DNA of 9,337 nt from Methyloceanibacter sp. (GTDB lineage Bacteria > Pseudomonadota > Alphaproteobacteria > Rhizobiales > Methyloligellaceae). Under the pieces are notes generated by a model, which saw only the letters and a list, made by a program, of their open reading frames with translations, made no database searches and was not told where the DNA came from. The DNA lies in NCBI GenBank assembly GCA_022865725.1, contig JALHTP010000077.1, forward strand, positions 1 through 9,337, given 5' to 3'. Shown here in pieces: positions 6,355-9,337 of the stretch. Each line of letters opens with the position of its first letter. The stretch's first letter is position 1. Both the position numbers and the translations under genes were made by a program.

Positions 6355-7752
6355 TTATCGCGAGAGGCCGTCCTTCTCCAAACGCTTTATCCATTTTTTG
6401 GCCTCCCGTTTGACGTTGGCAGGGGCGGTTCCGCCATAACTTGTGCGGCTTTTCACCGATCCTGCGACATCGAGCGCGGAATAAACCTCCTTGGTAATCC
6501 GCTTCTCCACCGATTTGAGGTCGGCAAGCGGGAGCTTTTGGAGGTCGCAGCCCTGTGATTCGGCGAGCGCCACGATCTTGCCGGTGACATGGTGCGCCTC
6601 CCTGAACGGGAGCCCGAGATTGAGCACCAGCCAGTCGGCGAGGTCGGTGGCGGTCGAATGGCCGGCGGCGGCGGCGCGCTTCATGGCGCGGAGGTCGGGC
6701 TCCAGGTCCTCGACCATGCCGGTCATGGCGGCGATCCCGAGCTTGAGCGCATCGAGCGCATCGAACACCGGCTCCTTGTCCTCCTGCATGTCCTTGGCAT
6801 AAGCCAGCGGCAGCCCTTTCATCACCATCAACAGCGCCTGGAAGGCGCCGGCGATCCGCCCGGTCTTGGCGCGCACCAGTTCGGCGGCGTCGGGGTTCCG
6901 CTTCTGCGGCATGATCGAGGAGCCGGTGGTGAATTTGTCGGAGAGGCGCACGAAGCCCCATTGCGGCGAGGTCCAGTTGACGATCTCCTCGGCCAGCCGC
7001 GACAGATGCATGGCGGCGATCGACGAAGCTGCCAGCGTCTCGAGCGCGAAGTCGCGATCGGAGACGGCGTCGAGCGAGTTGGCGGAAGGCCGCGCGAAGC
7101 CGAGCGCCTTCGCCGTCGCCTCCCGGTCGATGGGGAAGGGGGTGCCGGCCAGCGCCGCCGCGCCGAGCGGAGATTCGTTCAGCCGCTTGGCCGTATCGGC
7201 GAAGCGGCCCCGGTCTCGGCCGAGCATCTCGACATAGGCAAGCAGATGGTGGCCGAAGGTGATCGGCTGCGCGGTCTGGAGATGCGTGAAGCCAGGCATC
7301 ACCGCCGCGGCATGGGTCAGCGCCTGTCTTGCCAGCGCAAGCTGAAGGGCGCGAAGCGCGCCGTCGATGGTGCCAATCTCGTCCCTGACATAGAGCCTGA
7401 AATCCGTCGCCACCTGATCGTTCCGCGACCGCGCGGTGTGCAGTTTACCGGCCACCGGCCCGATCAGCTCGGTGAGGCGGCTCTCGACATTCAAATGAAT
7501 GTCTTCGAGCGCGCGCGAGAATGTGAATGTGCCGGCCTCGATCTCCGCCTGGATCTTGTCGAGGCCGCGGGTAATCTCCTCGGCTTCCTTCGGTTTTATG
7601 ATGCCGGTGGCGCCGAGCATGGCGACATGCGCCTTCGAGGCGAGAATATCGTGACGCCACAGCCGCTTGTCGAAGTCGATGGAGGCGTTTATCTCCTCCA
7701 TGATCTTCGCGGGACTTGCGGCAAAGCGGCCGCCCCACATGGTGTTGGTCAT
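6355..7752 (-). CDS. argH: Argininosuccinate lyase
   Basis: Last enzyme of arginine synthesis: cleaves argininosuccinate to arginine and fumarate (EC 4.3.2.1), acting as a cytoplasmic homotetramer. The 465-aa product matches the aspartase/fumarase superfamily along its length. It starts MWGGRF (residues 5-10), carries HTARSRNDQ (105-113), has the catalytic-histidine segment GFTHLQTAQP (H157), and the superfamily signature GSSIMPQKRNP (277-287), whose mobile loop carries the catalytic serine (S278 or S279). The C-terminal YGGTAP (439-444) is also typical. Length is normal. The ATG at 7752 gives MTNTMWGGRF; a second in-frame ATG at 7740 is possible, and neither has a strong Shine-Dalgarno. It is first in the minus-strand series argH-lptM-lysA-TIGR02302 and diverges from tlpA across 40 bp. 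The reading frame is intact and assignment is firm. Confidence 0.97.
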   Translation of the reverse strand: MTNTMWGGRFAASPAKIMEEINASIDFDKRLWRHDILASKAHVAMLGATGIIKPKEAEEITRGLDKIQAEIEAGTFTFSRALEDIHLNVESRLTELIGPVAGKLHTARSRNDQVATDFRLYVRDEIGTIDGALRALQLALARQALTHAAAVMPGFTHLQTAQPITFGHHLLAYVEMLGRDRGRFADTAKRLNESPLGAAALAGTPFPIDREATAKALGFARPSANSLDAVSDRDFALETLAASSIAAMHLSRLAEEIVNWTSPQWGFVRLSDKFTTGSSIMPQKRNPDAAELVRAKTGRIAGAFQALLMVMKGLPLAYAKDMQEDKEPVFDALDALKLGIAAMTGMVEDLEPDLRAMKRAAAAGHSTATDLADWLVLNLGLPFREAHHVTGKIVALAESQGCDLQKLPLADLKSVEKRITKEVYSALDVAGSVKSRTSYGGTAPANVKREAKKWIKRLEKDGLSR

Positions 7753-7792
7753 GACAGTCTCAGCCTAGGCAAGCCGGAGCGAGCGGGAAGAA
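7753..7792. promoter_or_regulatory. 40-bp divergent argH/tlpA intergenic region
   Basis: Only 40 bases separate the ATG of argH (-) from the TTG of the tlpA-like gene (+). The segment contains a perfect 8-bp palindrome, gcctaggc, at 7763-7770, and the ribosome-binding site gggaag just before the TTG. I see no clear -35/-10 pair for either direction. Two complete, separate promoters with leaders would not fit, so transcription must start very near the genes, from overlapping promoters, or inside the opposite gene. The regulatory role is inferred from position alone. Confidence 0.4.
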
Positions 7793-8464
7793 TTGAGCAA
7801 ACGCAAGAAACGCGACAGCGCTGCGTCGCCGGCCATCTATCTCGTCGCTGCACTCGTTGCGGCGATTGCCGGATTCGGCACGGTATATGTGAGTTTCGCC
7901 CCTTCTGACAATGGCTGGCCCGGGGAACCTGAGGCTTCGGGCGCGGGCGGAGGCGGGCAGGGGACGGCCACCGGCCCTCTCGCCGGCCTCAATAAGGGCC
8001 CCATGGCGGCCCTCCTGGTGAGGCCGAAGCCGCTCGATCTGCCCGGCCTCGCCTTCGACGGCAAAGACGGCAAGCCCAAGTCCCTGGCCGATTTCAGCGG
8101 CAAAATCGTGCTCCTCAACATCTGGGCGACCTGGTGCGTGCCCTGCCGCGAGGAGATGCCGGCCCTCGACAGGCTGGAGACGAAACTGGGCGGCAAGGAT
8201 TTCGAGGTGGTGGCGATCAATATCGACAAAGGCGGGCCGGACAAGGCCGCCTCCTTCCTCACGGAGACCGGCGCCACGCATCTTCAGCTCTACACCGATC
8301 CTTCCGGCAGACTGTTCTCGATGCTGAAGGCGGTCGGCATGCCGACCACGCTGATCATCGACCGCAACGGCAAGGAGATCGCCCGGCTGATCGGCCCGGC
8401 GGACTGGGCCTCGCCCGAGGCGGTCGCGGTGATCGAGGCGGCCATCGCCGCGCCGGCGCCGTAG
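7793..8464 (+). CDS. tlpA: TlpA-like membrane-anchored thioredoxin
   Basis: Periplasmic thiol:disulfide oxidoreductase of the TlpA/ResA type. The 223-aa product has a basic N-terminus (SKRKKR), one hydrophobic anchor at about 15-34, a Gly-rich linker (about 42-65), then a thioredoxin fold with the redox motif WCVPC (C115, C118) and the cis-proline loop GMPTT (P184). In Bradyrhizobium, TlpA reduces ScoI and the CoxB copper site during assembly of aa3 cytochrome oxidase; the same role here is inferred from family and the neighbouring argH. The start is TTG at 7793, chosen because gggaag lies just upstream, no in-frame ATG or GTG precedes the membrane anchor, and starting later would remove it. 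The gene diverges from argH and converges with the cysteine-rich secreted gene, with 10 bases between the stops. No other redox or cytochrome gene is in the window. Confidence 0.9.
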   Translation: MSKRKKRDSAASPAIYLVAALVAAIAGFGTVYVSFAPSDNGWPGEPEASGAGGGGQGTATGPLAGLNKGPMAALLVRPKPLDLPGLAFDGKDGKPKSLADFSGKIVLLNIWATWCVPCREEMPALDRLETKLGGKDFEVVAINIDKGGPDKAASFLTETGATHLQLYTDPSGRLFSMLKAVGMPTTLIIDRNGKEIARLIGPADWASPEAVAVIEAAIAAPAP

Positions 8465-8478
8465 CGCGGCAGCGCTAC
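8461..8478. terminator. Perfect hairpin spanning two convergent stop codons
   Basis: gtagcgc (8461-8467) and gcgctac (8472-8478) form a 7-bp perfect stem with a ggca loop. The TAG of the tlpA-like gene (8462-8464) is in the left arm and the TAG of the minus-strand gene (8475-8477 on the plus strand) is in the right arm. It is placed to end transcription in both directions, but neither side has a T-tract, so factor-independent termination is doubtful. Confidence 0.5.
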
Positions 8479-8960
8479 TTCACCGGGACGATGGCGTCCT
8501 TGTCGAGGCGATAGGTATATTGGCAGGTCGCCGACGCCGGCTTGTTGCAAGGGGTGCCGGGGGTGGTGACGTAGAGCATGCGCTTGCCGCCGCTCTTGCC
8601 GAATTTATAGCTCGTCACGAGATCCTCGAAGAGGAGGTCCCAGGCGGTCTCGCCGTCCCAGAGATAGATCTGCAGCGTGCAGCCGCCATTGCCGCAGAGA
8701 GGATTGATGCCCCCTTTGCATTTGAACTTCGCATAATCGGCGATCCAATCCTCGCCGCCGTCGCCGTTCAGATCATCGACCTTGAGCACCGCGTCGGTGT
8801 TCGGCGTGCCGTTCAGATCCTTGCAGGCCCGCGCCGCCTCGGCGACCGCTTCGGTGACATTGTCGGGCGGCTCGGCAGCGCGGCTGGGGCTTGCTCCGGC
8901 GCACGCCACCACGGCCAAGAGAACCGCGACTCTTGCACCTGACAGGGCGAGGAAGCTCAA
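8475..8960 (-). CDS. Secreted cysteine-rich protein with EF-hand-like Ca-binding loop
   Basis: No named family recognised. Starting at the TTG at 8960, the product is 161 aa. Residues about 8-29 are a signal sequence that can be read two ways: signal peptidase I after SRAA (cut A29/E30), or a lipobox VVAC with lipidation at C20. The mature part has DLNGDGGED (63-71), which matches the DxNxDGxxD calcium-binding loop of FG-GAP/dockerin-like proteins, and six cysteines (46, 81, 89, 94, 138, 146), enough for three disulfides. CGNGGCTLQ (89-97) resembles a motif in uncharacterised alphaproteobacterial exported proteins. The TTG overlaps the TGA of the carboxypeptidase-like gene (TTGA), which suggests translational coupling. 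The open frame extends upstream to 9161, but that part is a His/Arg-rich shadow of the neighbouring gene. Likely role: extracytoplasmic calcium-stabilised protein; function unknown. Confidence 0.75.
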   Translation of the reverse strand: MSFLALSGARVAVLLAVVACAGASPSRAAEPPDNVTEAVAEAARACKDLNGTPNTDAVLKVDDLNGDGGEDWIADYAKFKCKGGINPLCGNGGCTLQIYLWDGETAWDLLFEDLVTSYKFGKSGGKRMLYVTTPGTPCNKPASATCQYTYRLDKDAIVPVK

Positions 8961-9337
8961 TTCGTGCTGCCCGTGGTGATGGTCTTGCGCAGCGTCTTGG
9001 TGGTGGCCTTCACGGCGTTCTTGGCGGCCGTCGCCGCGGCACCTGTGGTGGCGCTTACCGCCGCCGCCGGATCGAGGCGTTGCAGCGTGGCTTTCTTGCC
9101 CTTCGGCTTGCGGTTGCTGATGCCGCGCTTGCGCGGGGGCTTGGGCTTCCCCACGCCGCAAACGCTATCCTTCAAATGCGTCGGGCCGTCGCTCAACGAG
9201 GCTTGGATAGCCAGCCCGTCGAGACTCGTGCCGAACAGCGATTTCCAGAAATAGCGTTTGAAACCGTTGTCGAGCAGATCGCCGGCGCGCTCGCGCCGCG
9301 AGGCGGTCGAGGGCTCGCCGAGAATGATGGCGACGAG
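8957..9337 (-). CDS. D-Ala-D-Ala carboxypeptidase-like protein, 3' end only
   Basis: The C-terminal 126 residues of a gene that enters from the right edge; the start and catalytic core are outside the window. The visible part begins LVAIILGEPSTASRRERAGD followed by LLDNGFKRYFW. This matches, from family knowledge, the end of the catalytic domain of peptidase family S11 (penicillin-binding DD-carboxypeptidases), where a VVLG strand precedes a helix with R..RA..LL..GF. These enzymes trim the terminal D-alanine from peptidoglycan stem peptides in the periplasm. After about residue 60 comes a Lys/Arg- and then Ala/Thr-rich tail (GKPKPPRKRG, KPKGKKATLQR, AATAAKNAVKATTKTLRK) in place of a recognisable amphipathic membrane anchor. 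The active-site motifs (SxxK, SxN, KTG) cannot be checked here. The next gene begins inside its stop codon. Confidence 0.72.
   Translation of the reverse strand, partial: LVAIILGEPSTASRRERAGDLLDNGFKRYFWKSLFGTSLDGLAIQASLSDGPTHLKDSVCGVGKPKPPRKRGISNRKPKGKKATLQRLDPAAAVSATTGAAATAAKNAVKATTKTLRKTITTGSTN

Noticed and set aside
6589..7908. 439-aa open frame on the plus strand
   Set aside because: It is antisense to argH and extends into tlpA in another frame. It has no motif and a composition typical of a shadow frame.
8961..9161. N-terminal extension of the secreted cysteine-rich protein
   Set aside because: The extra 67 residues are His/Arg/Gln-rich and overlap the carboxypeptidase-like gene. A signal sequence starts just after the TTG at 8960, so that start is preferred.
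1..9337. Defence system, prophage, secretion system or biosynthetic cluster
   Set aside because: Every substantial gene belongs to housekeeping or envelope families, with no nuclease, transposase, toxin-antitoxin or phage motif and no shift in base composition.

Overview
The window is GC-rich, densely packed chromosomal DNA that looks like an alphaproteobacterium of the order Hyphomicrobiales (Rhizobiales). The evidence is a TIGR02302/DUF4175 family protein, which is restricted to alphaproteobacteria, a TlpA-type thioredoxin next to argH, an MJ0042/DUF3426 zinc-ribbon protein, and a palindromic repeat of the kind scattered through Bradyrhizobium, Rhodopseudomonas and Methylobacterium genomes. 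I see no transposase, integrase, phage gene, CRISPR array, rRNA or tRNA. The window reads as core genome, and I do not find a convincing new multi-gene system in it.

Layout. Positions 67-1860 (+) hold a tight three-gene unit: a zinc-ribbon/single-TM/DUF3426 protein, hypoxanthine phosphoribosyltransferase (hpt), and an uncatalogued 58-aa two-helix membrane protein whose ATG overlaps the hpt stop. Positions 1861-2012 are the largest gap (152 bp), between converging units. It carries an 84-bp compound inverted repeat and nothing else that I recognise. Positions 2013-7752 (-) run, in transcription order, argH - lptM-like lipoprotein - lysA - TIGR02302 membrane protein. Only 40 bp separate argH from the divergent tlpA-like gene (7793-8464, +). 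That gene converges on a secreted, cysteine-rich protein (8475-8960, -), and a short perfect hairpin spans both stop codons. The secreted protein is translationally coupled to the 3' end of a D-alanyl-D-alanine carboxypeptidase-like gene that runs off the right edge (8957-9337, -).

How the genes fit together. ArgH completes arginine synthesis and LysA completes lysine synthesis from meso-diaminopimelate, which is also a peptidoglycan building block. The LptM-like lipoprotein, the TIGR02302 protein and the DD-carboxypeptidase fragment belong to the cell envelope. The TlpA-like protein supplies periplasmic thiol chemistry, in relatives for cytochrome oxidase copper-site assembly. Hpt salvages purines. 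The most unusual details are small: an 18-bp in-frame duplication at the end of hpt that copies the likely ribosome-binding region of the next gene, compensatory base changes in the palindromic repeat, a hairpin containing two opposing stop codons, and a long basic tail on the carboxypeptidase.
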